DNA of 5,499 nt from an uncultured Peptococcaceae bacterium (GTDB taxonomy: Bacteria > Bacillota > Peptococcia > Peptococcales > Peptococcaceae), in contig CABVBB010000183.1 in the NCBI GenBank assembly GCA_902496505.1, positions 1 through 5,499 on the forward strand, in the 5' to 3' direction. The notes under the pieces are model-generated. The model had not been told where the DNA came from and searched no databases. It saw only the letters and a list, made by a program, of their open reading frames with translations. Made by a program: the position numbers and the translations under genes. Shown one piece after another: positions 1 through 5,443 of this stretch; position 1 is the stretch's first letter; each line of letters begins with the position of its first letter.

Positions 1-829
1 ATTCGGTACCGCTGATGACTTTGGCGACCAGCGGATGTTCTGGCGCCAAAACCATGTAGCTCACGCCAAAAACAGTATCTGGACGGGTGGTGAAGACCTC
101 GATGGGTTCGCCAGTCTCTTTAACGGTAAAACGGATCAAAGCGCCTTCACTGCGGCCGATCCAGTTTTCCTGCATGATCTTGACCTTATTCGGCCAGCCT
201 GGCAGTTTATCCAGATCATCCAGCAGACGATCTGCATAATCGGTGATCTTGAAGAACCACTGCTCCAGCGCTTTCTTTTCCACGATGCTGTCGCAGCGCT
301 CGCAGGCGCCTTCTACGACCTGCTCATTGGCGAGCACTGTCTGGCAGCCTGGGCACCAGTTGACCGAAGCATTCTTTTTATAAGCCAGGCCATTTTTGTA
401 CAGCTGCAAAAACAGCCACTGCGTCCATTTGTAATAATCCGGCAGGCAGGTGGTGACTTCTCTGTCCCAGTCAAAACTCAAGCCCAATGCTTTAAACTGC
501 CGCTTCATGTTGGCAATATTTTCTTTGGTCCATTTGGAGGGCAGCACGCCATGCTTGATAGCAGCATTTTCTGCCGGCAGGCCAAAGGAATCCCAACCCA
601 TCGGATGGAGCACATTATAGCCATGCATGGTCTTGAAGCGTGCGACCACATCACCGATAGAATAGTTGCGCACATGACCCATGTGCAGATTGCCCGAAGG
701 ATAGGGAAACATTTCTAAGCAATAATATTTAGGGCGGTCGCTTGTATCATCGACCTTGTAGAGCTCCTCTTCTTCCCATTTATCCTGCCACTTTTGTTCG
801 ATCTTTGAAAACTCATACCGCTCTTCCAT
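1..829 (-). CDS. leuS: Leucyl-tRNA synthetase, N-terminal part (cut by left window edge)
   Basis: Class I aminoacyl-tRNA synthetase that charges tRNA-Leu with leucine in the cytoplasm. 276 codons are visible of a protein that is usually about 800-880 residues, so it is partial at its C-terminus. The HIGH signature appears as HMGH at residues 49-52, inside [11 protein letters not shown], which is typical of LeuS. A zinc-binding module has Cys159, Cys162, Cys176 and Cys179 (CPGC and CERC). The threonine-rich editing-site motif TTRPDT lies at 247-252, the same numbering as in E. coli LeuS, and marks the start of the CP1 editing domain. The ATG at 829 follows AAAGGAGA with 7 bases between GGAG and the start. 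A leucine T-box leader lies directly upstream, which supports the assignment independently. No frameshift or missing catalytic residue is seen in the visible part. Confidence 0.97.
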   Translation of the reverse strand, partial: MEERYEFSKIEQKWQDKWEEEELYKVDDTSDRPKYYCLEMFPYPSGNLHMGHVRNYSIGDVVARFKTMHGYNVLHPMGWDSFGLPAENAAIKHGVLPSKWTKENIANMKRQFKALGLSFDWDREVTTCLPDYYKWTQWLFLQLYKNGLAYKKNASVNWCPGCQTVLANEQVVEGACERCDSIVEKKALEQWFFKITDYADRLLDDLDKLPGWPNKVKIMQENWIGRSEGALIRFTVKETGEPIEVFTTRPDTVFGVSYMVLAPEHPLVAKVISGTE

Positions 830-903
830 AACCAATCTCCTTTTCAATTAATCTTGCGAAAATCTTGCTGCAGTCTGTCAGCAGGCAGGCTGCAAAACAT
901 TAT

Positions 904-933
904 AAAAACCCCTCATCCCATTGGGACGAGAGG
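904..933 (-). terminator. Regulated terminator of the leuS T-box
   Basis: On the minus strand CCUCUCGUCCC (933-923) pairs with GGGAUGAGGGG (919-909), with two G-U wobbles, and is followed by five U residues (908-904). The 5' arm lies just after the conserved T-box sequence, so it can be taken up by the competing antiterminator helix, as expected for transcriptional T-box control. Confidence 0.93.
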
Positions 934-1145
934 TTGTCTCGCGTTACCACCCAAGTTAGCGCCAGGCGCTCACTCCAGACCGTTTAACGGCAGTCAGCCG
1001 GTACAAACTACCACACTCGCTTCATTTGTACAGCTCAGGGAGGAGTTGGGCACATCGCATCTGCTGTCTCGCACCATCCGGCAGCTCTCTGCAAAAGATG
1101 TCATTATGGCTTACTGGTTCCCTGTCATAGCTTTTATTTCATATG
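904..1145 (-). ncRNA. T-box leader (leucine type) controlling leuS
   Basis: A tRNA-sensing riboswitch in the leuS 5' untranslated region. Read on the minus strand, Stem I closes with CAGGG (1124-1120) against CCCUG (1040-1036). Its distal loop carries the conserved AGAGAGCUG...GGUGCGA pattern (about 1090-1063). Just before the 3' side of the Stem I base sits CUC (1045-1043), a leucine codon in the specifier position, opposite an AGUA stretch on the 5' side. A GUACAAA/UUUGUAC helix (1031-1025 with 1007-1001) and a small AGCG/CGCU hairpin (970-958) follow. The T-box itself, GGGUGGUAACGCG (952-940), contains UGGU, where the final U fits the A discriminator of tRNA-Leu. The leader ends in the terminator listed separately. 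Uncharged tRNA-Leu should favour antitermination and leuS expression. Confidence 0.95.
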
Positions 1146-1151
1146 GGTCTT

Positions 1152-1180
1152 ATTATAACGGGCACAAGCGCCGCCGTCAA
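1152..1180 (-). promoter_or_regulatory. Promoter of the leuS T-box transcript
   Basis: On the minus strand there is TTGACG (1180-1175), a 17-base spacer and a perfect TATAAT (1157-1152). The predicted start is near 1145, just ahead of T-box Stem I. It matches the sigma-70/sigma-A consensus at all but one of the twelve box positions. A CGCCGC/GCGGCG dyad encloses the -35 box (see findings). Confidence 0.92.
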
Positions 1181-1232
1181 CCAAAGTGCGGCGATTTTGC
1201 CAATATTTTTTCCGCAAACCGCGAATTTGTTG

Positions 1233-1238
1233 TATACT
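1233..1238 (+). promoter_or_regulatory. Probable -10 box of the merR-family gene
   Basis: TATACT lies 33 bases ahead of the ATG at 1271, giving a leader of about 25 bases. No good -35 box is present: at 17-base spacing the sequence is TTCCGC (1210-1215). The promoter is therefore weak or factor-assisted. It is divergent from the leuS promoter. Confidence 0.5.
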
Positions 1239-1270
1239 GATACCATCTTCGACAGAAAGGCTGGATCAAG

Positions 1271-2065
1271 ATGTCCTTCCAATACAAGATCGGCGAGATC
1301 TCCGCTCTCTTGGGTATCTCACCGGAAACGCTGCGCTTTTATGAAAAGCGCGGTCTGCTGCAGCCGGAAAAATCGCCGCACAATGGCTATCGCTCTTATT
1401 CCCAAAACGATCTGTACCGCCTTTTGGATATCATTTTTTACCGGCGGCTGGATCTGGGATTGGACGATATCCGTCATTTGCTGACAACAGATGATCTTAC
1501 GGCCATCACCCAGCTTTTAGCTGAGCAACAAGAGGCGCTGGAACAAAAGATCGCCCTTGAGACGCTGACGCTCAAAAAGCTGGAGACCGTCCGCCGCTCC
1601 TGGCAGCAGATCCCTAAGCTTTTAGGCCGCTTCGTCTGCCAAGCCTTGCCGCCTGCCTATATCCTCTTAGAAAATCAGCCAGCCGGCGATACGCTGCAAA
1701 GATTCTCCATTCTCTCGCAGGAACATTTGGAGCTCAGTCAATTTTTGGAGCCGTTAGTACTGTGTGCTGACCACTGGCAGCGCACAGATCAATGGCTGAT
1801 GATCATGGACTGCGCTTTAGCAGCAGAGCTTGGTCTGGCGTCTGCTATGCACGACTTGACAAAGCTCTCCTTTCCCCGCTGCTGGCAAACCATCGTCAGC
1901 TCAGCCAGCGGTCAAGATACGCTGGAAGAAGCCGCCAGCTCGCTCTATGCCCATGTGCTGGCACAGCACGAGCAGCTCAGCGCGCCGCTTTACTGCGCTT
2001 ATCTCTGCTCCTCTACTGAAAATGGCCAGCTTATGGATTATTACACGCTGTATGCGCCGGTATAA
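1271..2065 (+). CDS. MerR-family transcriptional regulator with GyrI-like effector domain
   Basis: A 264-residue DNA-binding activator or repressor. Residues 5-75 form the MerR winged helix-turn-helix: YKIGEISALLGIS, then TLRFYEKRGLL at 20-30 and the wing GYRSY at 39-43. Residues of about 75-115 are rich in Leu, Glu and Gln and look like the MerR dimerising coiled coil. The C-terminal 145 residues, ending in DYYTLYAPV, resemble the GyrI-like small-molecule-binding domain of BmrR-type multidrug regulators. No CxxC or terminal cysteine pair of a metal sensor is present, so an organic ligand is more likely than a metal. The start at 1271 fits the family's N-terminus, with AGAAAGG (1254-1260) as a modest binding site 10 bases upstream. 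The next promoter, 28 bases after its stop codon, has the geometry of a MerR target, which links it to the downstream exporter. Domain identity is firm for the N-terminus and moderate for the C-terminus. Confidence 0.93.
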   Translation: MSFQYKIGEISALLGISPETLRFYEKRGLLQPEKSPHNGYRSYSQNDLYRLLDIIFYRRLDLGLDDIRHLLTTDDLTAITQLLAEQQEALEQKIALETLTLKKLETVRRSWQQIPKLLGRFVCQALPPAYILLENQPAGDTLQRFSILSQEHLELSQFLEPLVLCADHWQRTDQWLMIMDCALAAELGLASAMHDLTKLSFPRCWQTIVSSASGQDTLEEAASSLYAHVLAQHEQLSAPLYCAYLCSSTENGQLMDYYTLYAPV

Positions 2066-2092
2066 TTTTGTTTTATTTTTAGCGTTTGCCTC

Positions 2093-2123
2093 TTGACCTT
2101 GTAGCTGCTTCATGGTTTATAGT
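2093..2123 (+). promoter_or_regulatory. MerR-type promoter and operator for the MATE-DUF523 operon
   Basis: TTGACC (2093-2098) and TATAGT (2118-2123) are separated by 19 bases, the elongated spacing typical of promoters activated by MerR-family proteins. An imperfect 21-base dyad (2096-2116, centre T2106) fills the spacer. It pairs 8 of 10 positions, with arms ACC-TG-AGC and GCT-CA-GGT separated by single mismatches. This is the expected binding site for the product of the gene at 1271-2065. The predicted start near 2130 leaves a leader of only about 13 bases, beginning almost at the ribosome binding site of the next gene. Confidence 0.88.
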
Positions 2124-2142
2124 CTATGACGAGGTGATCGAT

Positions 2143-3492
2143 ATGGCACAAATACAGCCAAGCGAAAAACAATTTTGGAAATACGTTCTGCCCAGTATGC
2201 TGACCATGCTGCTGGGCGGCTTTTATGGTATCGTTGATGGTTTTTTTATCGGTAATGCGGTGGGCGACGATGGACTGGCCGCCATCAATCTGGCCTGGCC
2301 CTTGACTGCACTGATCTTGGCCACAGGGACGGGCTTGGGCGTGGGCGGCTCAGTGCTCATGTCCATCCGCAATGGTGAGGGCCGTACACAAGCGGCCAAT
2401 CAGGCCAAAGGCGGTGCACTGCTGCTTTTGGCCATCGTCTCCGTCGTCTTCACGCTGCTTTTTTCTCTGATCGCGGCGCAGATCATGCGTTTCTTCGGCG
2501 CAGAGGGACATGTCCTAAAGTTATGTGTCGATTATATCCAGATCATCGTCTATGGCACCGCCCTGCAGATCTTCGGCGTAGGCTTGACGCCGATCCTGCG
2601 CAATACCGGCCGCACCGTGCAGGCCATGGTCATGATGATCTCCGGCTTTGCCACCAATATCGTGCTGGACTGGCTCTTCATCATGGTCTTTGAGTGGCAG
2701 TTGGGCGGCGCGGCGCTGGCGACCATCATTGGTCAAGGCGTGGTCGCGGTCTTCTCTCTGATCATTTTGGTGACGGACAAACAACTGCGGCCGACCAAGG
2801 CCGATTTCAAAGCCGACAAGAAGACGCTGGGCTCCATCGTCCGCATCGGATTATCGCCCTTCGGTTCCAGTCTGGCCCCCTCTGTAGTCATCATGTTCTG
2901 CAACTGGCAGTGCATCCGCTATGGCGGCAATCCTGCTGTCGCTGCTTATTCGGTACTCTCCTATTTGACCTATTCTGCCAATTCGCTGATGGCCGGCGTC
3001 GGCCAAGGCATCCAGCCGATCATCAGCTATGCCAACGGGGCCAAAGCTTTCCCCACGCTGCTCAATGTCCGGCACAAGGCACTCAAGGTCATCCTGGCGC
3101 TCAGCGTGCTGCTTTTCTTAGCCGCTATCCCCGCCCAGACATTGATCGCTCAGCTTTTCGGTCTGTCCAGCACGGCTTCGCTCATCTTTGCCCGCAGTCT
3201 CTGGATCGCCAGCTTTGCCTTCCCCTTCATGGGGATCGTCAAGCTGGGCTCGGAATTTTTCTGCGCCATCAACAAGACCCGCTATTCCACTGTCCTCATC
3301 TACGGCGACCCTCTGCTGCTTTCCCCGCTTTTTTTGATGAGCCTGCCGCTCATCTGGCATCTGGACGGCGTATGGCTGGCTATGCCCTTTGCGCAGAGTC
3401 TCATCGCCTGCATAGCGCTCTTGATGTTCCATCGTTATGATCAGCGCATGCGCTACATCATCAATATTTCTAAGAAGGAGGCTGTCCATTGA
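2143..3492 (+). CDS. MATE-family multidrug efflux transporter
   Basis: A 449-residue polytopic inner-membrane antiporter of the multidrug and toxic compound extrusion family, which exports organic molecules using Na+ or H+ gradients. The length is normal for the family. Two homologous halves of about six membrane helices each can be followed. The first opens with FWKYVLPSMLTMLLGGFY and contains VDGFFIGNAVG, and PILRNTGR lies at about 150-157. The second half opens near residue 230 with SIVRIGLSPFGSS. The style is that of the MepA/VmrA-like branch. An ATG at 2086 is in frame, but it lies upstream of the operator-containing promoter. The ATG at 2143 has GAGGTG (2131-2136) six bases before it and is the start chosen. 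Its TGA overlaps the next gene's TTG start, so the two are translationally coupled. The substrate cannot be read from sequence. Confidence 0.94.
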   Translation: MAQIQPSEKQFWKYVLPSMLTMLLGGFYGIVDGFFIGNAVGDDGLAAINLAWPLTALILATGTGLGVGGSVLMSIRNGEGRTQAANQAKGGALLLLAIVSVVFTLLFSLIAAQIMRFFGAEGHVLKLCVDYIQIIVYGTALQIFGVGLTPILRNTGRTVQAMVMMISGFATNIVLDWLFIMVFEWQLGGAALATIIGQGVVAVFSLIILVTDKQLRPTKADFKADKKTLGSIVRIGLSPFGSSLAPSVVIMFCNWQCIRYGGNPAVAAYSVLSYLTYSANSLMAGVGQGIQPIISYANGAKAFPTLLNVRHKALKVILALSVLLFLAAIPAQTLIAQLFGLSSTASLIFARSLWIASFAFPFMGIVKLGSEFFCAINKTRYSTVLIYGDPLLLSPLFLMSLPLIWHLDGVWLAMPFAQSLIACIALLMFHRYDQRMRYIINISKKEAVH

Positions 3493-3941
3493 GCACGTAC
3501 CGCTATCTCATCAGCGCCTGTCTCTGCGGCCAAGCCTGCCGCTACGATGGCCAAGCGCGGCCGGCCACAGCATTAGCACGCTTGGTCGAGCAAGGCTTGG
3601 CGTTATCGATCTGTCCCGAGGTCGACGGCGGACTTCCTATTCCCCGCACACCTTGCGAACGTCAAGCAGGCCGCGTCATCGATCAAAACGGCCAAGACCG
3701 CACCCAAGCTTACCAAGCTGGTGCTGAGCATGCACTAGCCCTTGCGCAAAAGTACCACATCACCACTGCCATTCTCAAGGAGCGCAGCCCCTCCTGCGGC
3801 AGCAGCCAGATCTACGACGGCACCTTCAGTCATACCCGCATCCCTGGTATGGGCATCACTGCTGAGCTGCTCCGCCAAAACGGCATAACCGTCTACAGCG
3901 AAGAAAATTATCCGCCGGAGATACTCTCCGAACAGGCATAA
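3489..3941 (+). CDS. DUF523 / TudS-type iron-sulfur desulfurase
   Basis: A 150-residue protein with the full DUF523 signature: LISACLCG near the start, CRYDG at 17-21, CPEVDGGLPIPR at 42-53 and KERSPSCG at 97-104. Cys11, Cys42 and Cys103 match the three cysteines that hold a [4Fe-4S] cluster in TudS, the characterised thiouracil desulfurase of this family. The fourth iron there takes sulfur from the thiolated substrate. Glu44 and Ser100 lie where TudS has its conserved active-site polar residues. The start is TTG at 3489, in the TTGA overlap with the MATE stop codon, with a perfect AAGGAGG (3475-3481) seven bases upstream. It is the second gene of a MerR-controlled operon, so it probably acts with the exporter. 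Family membership is firm. The exact substrate, thiouracil or another thio-compound, is inference. Confidence 0.93.
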   Translation: MSTYRYLISACLCGQACRYDGQARPATALARLVEQGLALSICPEVDGGLPIPRTPCERQAGRVIDQNGQDRTQAYQAGAEHALALAQKYHITTAILKERSPSCGSSQIYDGTFSHTRIPGMGITAELLRQNGITVYSEENYPPEILSEQA

Positions 3942-3989
3942 AAAAGGCCGCAAGCGTTTGCAGGAGATCCCTCAACGCTTGCGGCCTTT
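3940..3989. terminator. Bidirectional intrinsic terminator between convergent genes
   Basis: A perfect 13-base-pair stem, GGCCGCAAGCGTT (3946-3958) with AACGCTTGCGGCC (3974-3986), has a 15-base loop. Six A residues precede it (3940-3945) and TTT follows. Read on the minus strand it ends in six U residues and is a strong terminator for the gene at 4029-4688. On the plus strand the U-tract is short, but the stem probably also ends the MATE-DUF523 transcript. It overlaps the last A residues of the DUF523 stop codon. Confidence 0.9.
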
Positions 3990-4028
3990 GCCGCTCTTTG
4001 ATCTTTACACGGCCATCCCATACAGGCT

Positions 4029-4688
4029 TTAATCCAACTGCAGGCGGCTCACCTCGATATCTTCGAACACCAATTGCAGCTGTCCTACATAATCGGCATT
4101 GCCGAACAAAACGTGCAGCACATAGCGGCCTTTCTCGTTCACCGATAATTCATCATAGAGCCACCAGTTAGCATCATCAGGATGCATGCGGCCCATCCAG
4201 CTTTCGTGAACGCCTTTAAACGTCAGCATGACCAGTTCTGAGCTGTCCCAGCCCACTAAGACCTCCATGCTCACTTCATCTGTATCCAATCCGTCCACCA
4301 AACGGATCTCGCCGTCCTGAAAGTCGATGGACAGAAAATGCTGCATATCCTCTGAGGCGGTCAACGACGCCTGCGCTCTGGACGCATCGATCCAGGCCAT
4401 GGCCTCTGCCCATTCCTCTTCCACTTGATCGCGAAACGCTCTGACCAGTTGGATGATCTCCTCTGTCAAGCCGGTAAAGATCACTTCACCGGAAGCATCG
4501 AACAACAGCTCTTTGAGCCGCTTGGGCGTGTATTTGACGTACCACTCGTCCCGCGCCAAAAGCTCCTGGAGGAAAAAATCGTCCAGATCGATGCCCCATT
4601 CTTCCAAGTCGCCCAGAGATACATCATCATCCATAGGCAGCTGAAACATCTGCATTTTTTTATAAAGTTCTTCTGTAATATACTGCAT
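4029..4688 (-). CDS. Uncharacterised acidic protein, DUF4085-like
   Basis: A 219-residue soluble, acidic protein with no signal peptide or membrane segment. The N-terminus MQYITEELYKKMQ, the WWLYDE motif at 175-180 and the HVLFG segment at about 192-196 recall the DUF4085 family of Bacillota proteins. That match is from memory and needs a profile search. The middle (about 60-120) looks helical and charged. The C-terminal half (about 120-215) alternates hydrophobic and acidic residues and is probably a beta-rich domain. ATG at 4688 is preceded by GAGGGG ten bases upstream, a somewhat long spacing. It has its own promoter and ends at the shared terminator, so it seems to be a single-gene unit. 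No function can be assigned. Confidence 0.85.
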   Translation of the reverse strand: MQYITEELYKKMQMFQLPMDDDVSLGDLEEWGIDLDDFFLQELLARDEWYVKYTPKRLKELLFDASGEVIFTGLTEEIIQLVRAFRDQVEEEWAEAMAWIDASRAQASLTASEDMQHFLSIDFQDGEIRLVDGLDTDEVSMEVLVGWDSSELVMLTFKGVHESWMGRMHPDDANWWLYDELSVNEKGRYVLHVLFGNADYVGQLQLVFEDIEVSRLQLD

Positions 4689-4708
4689 CAGATATACGCC
4701 CCTCTATC

Positions 4709-4740
4709 CCTGCGTCTAACATTCGCAGGCTTTTTTCTTT
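4709..4740 (+). terminator. Terminator-like hairpin, plus-oriented, in the leader of a minus-strand gene
   Basis: CCTGCG (4709-4714) pairs with CGCAGG (4724-4729) around a nine-base loop. A C and then TTTTTTCTTT follow on the plus strand. The shape is that of an intrinsic terminator reading rightward, yet no plus-strand gene lies just upstream. On the minus strand the same stem falls in the 5' untranslated region of the DUF4085-like gene. It may block antisense readthrough or shape the leader. Confidence 0.5.
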
Positions 4741-4741
4741 T

Positions 4742-4771
4742 ATCATACTATATCTGAGAGCCTTAGTCCAA
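4742..4771 (-). promoter_or_regulatory. Promoter of the DUF4085-like gene
   Basis: On the minus strand TTGGAC (4771-4766), an 18-base spacer and TATGAT (4747-4742) form a fair sigma-A promoter. The predicted start near 4735 gives a leader of about 47 bases containing a hairpin (4709-4729). Confidence 0.65.
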
Positions 4772-4801
4772 TAGCTTAGCCAAAATTTTTTCTCAAATGC
4801 C

Positions 4802-4830
4802 AAAAACGGCGCACCACCGCTGGTGCACCG
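4802..4830 (-). terminator. Intrinsic terminator of the DtxR-family gene
   Basis: On the minus strand CGGTGCACCA (4830-4821) pairs with TGGTGCGCCG (4816-4807), ten pairs with one G-U wobble, around the tetraloop GCGG. Five U residues follow (4806-4802). It begins six bases after the stop codon of the gene at 4837-5220 and separates it from the DUF4085-like unit. Confidence 0.92.
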
Positions 4831-4836
4831 CCCGAT

Positions 4837-5220
4837 CTATCTCACTGTCTGCTCTTTTTCCGCCAACAGCTTGCTCATTTTCTCCATCGTCTCTTCACTG
4901 ATGACATGCTCGATACGGCAGGCATCGTTTTCCGCTACATCTGCGCTGACGCCCAGCACATCGCTCAAAAAACGGGCAATAGTCTTATGCCGTTCATATA
5001 TTTCATTGGCTTTTTGCTTGCCCAACTCGGTCAGGGTGATCATTTTATTTTCATCCATGGCGATCAGATCATTTTCCCGCAAGATCTTCATCGCCCGGCT
5101 GATGCTGGGTTTGGTATATTCCAATTCGTTGGCGATGTCGATAGAACGCACATATCCCTGACGTTTCTGCAGGGTCAAGATAGTCTCCAAATAGTCTTCT
5201 CCTGATTCTTGTGTTCTCAT
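4837..5220 (-). CDS. DtxR/MntR-family metal-dependent transcriptional regulator
   Basis: A 127-residue metal-sensing repressor made of a winged helix-turn-helix (about 5-70) and a dimerisation domain (about 71-127). It has no C-terminal SH3-like domain, so its size is that of MntR rather than DtxR. The metal ligands can be lined up: Asp9 and Glu12 in EDYLE match MntR Asp8 and Glu11; His78 in ERHK matches MntR His77; Glu104 and His105 in DACRIEH match MntR Glu102 and His103. Cys101 stands where MntR has Glu99 and where DtxR/IdeR have Cys102. In this family the metal-loaded dimer represses Mn or Fe uptake genes. The ATG at 5220 has GGAGG (5232-5228) seven bases upstream. A TTG six bases earlier is in frame but lies too close to that site. 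The family is firm; Mn versus Fe is open. No transporter gene is visible beside it. Confidence 0.93.
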   Translation of the reverse strand: MRTQESGEDYLETILTLQKRQGYVRSIDIANELEYTKPSISRAMKILRENDLIAMDENKMITLTELGKQKANEIYERHKTIARFLSDVLGVSADVAENDACRIEHVISEETMEKMSKLLAEKEQTVR

Positions 5221-5252
5221 TTGCAAACCTCCAATTTGCCTCTTTTTCTTTT

Positions 5253-5280
5253 ATTATACTATGAAACGCGGCAAATGCAA
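5253..5280 (-). promoter_or_regulatory. Promoter of the DtxR-family gene
   Basis: On the minus strand TTGCAT (5280-5275), a 16-base spacer and a perfect TATAAT (5258-5253) lie about 33 bases ahead of the start codon. The TTTGCC half-site-like words around it (minus 5274-5269 and plus 5235-5240) could belong to an autoregulatory operator, but no clear full dyad is seen. Confidence 0.8.
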
Positions 5281-5384
5281 CGCAACTTTATTGATGGAAG
5301 CTATTGCCATATCTCACCGCTTCTCAAACAGGTCAAAGCCTGTTGGACAGCCCGTTCCTGCCGTTATTTGACGGAGATATATCT

Positions 5385-5413
5385 TTCCAAATATCGGCTG
5401 GATATGCTATACT
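5385..5413 (+). promoter_or_regulatory. Extended -10 promoter for the gene at the right edge
   Basis: TATACT (5408-5413) is preceded by TGC (5405-5407), an extended -10 element. TTCCAA (5385-5390) stands 17 bases upstream as a weak -35 box. The predicted start near 5420 lies about 24 bases before the TTG at 5444. Confidence 0.65.
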
Positions 5414-5443
5414 ATAGCCATCTTATGACAAAGGATGATTTTC

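Larger units (their letters stand above)
5227..5434. other. Divergent intergenic region
   Basis: This 208-base stretch separates the DtxR-family gene from the right-edge gene and holds their two promoters. Between them a six-base-pair inverted repeat, AACAGG (5327-5332) and CCTGTT (5339-5344), has a six-base spacer and no T-tract, so it is more like a possible operator than a terminator. I see no convincing small gene or structured RNA here. Confidence 0.6.

Noticed and set aside
35..718. Long plus-strand open frame of 227 codons
   Set aside because: It is the antisense shadow of leuS, whose HIGH, zinc and editing motifs lie on the minus strand.
854..1240. Plus-strand open frame across the leuS-merR intergenic region
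   Set aside because: It lies antisense to the T-box leader and both promoters, has no ribosome binding site, and its translation has no protein-like character.
2066..2080. T-rich tract after the MerR stop codon as a terminator
   Set aside because: No stable hairpin precedes it, so it is not a convincing intrinsic terminator; the regulator may be read through into the exporter genes.
2086..2142. N-terminal extension of the MATE protein from the ATG at 2086
   Set aside because: It would begin upstream of the -35 box and operator, whereas the ATG at 2143 has a good ribosome binding site and fits MATE N-termini.
2694..3440. 248-codon plus-strand frame within the MATE gene
   Set aside because: It is a frame-shifted shadow rich in Arg, Gln, His and Cys, inside an intact membrane-protein gene.
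4425..4757. 110-codon plus-strand frame over the DUF4085-like gene
   Set aside because: It is antisense to a well-supported minus-strand gene and runs through that gene's promoter and leader.
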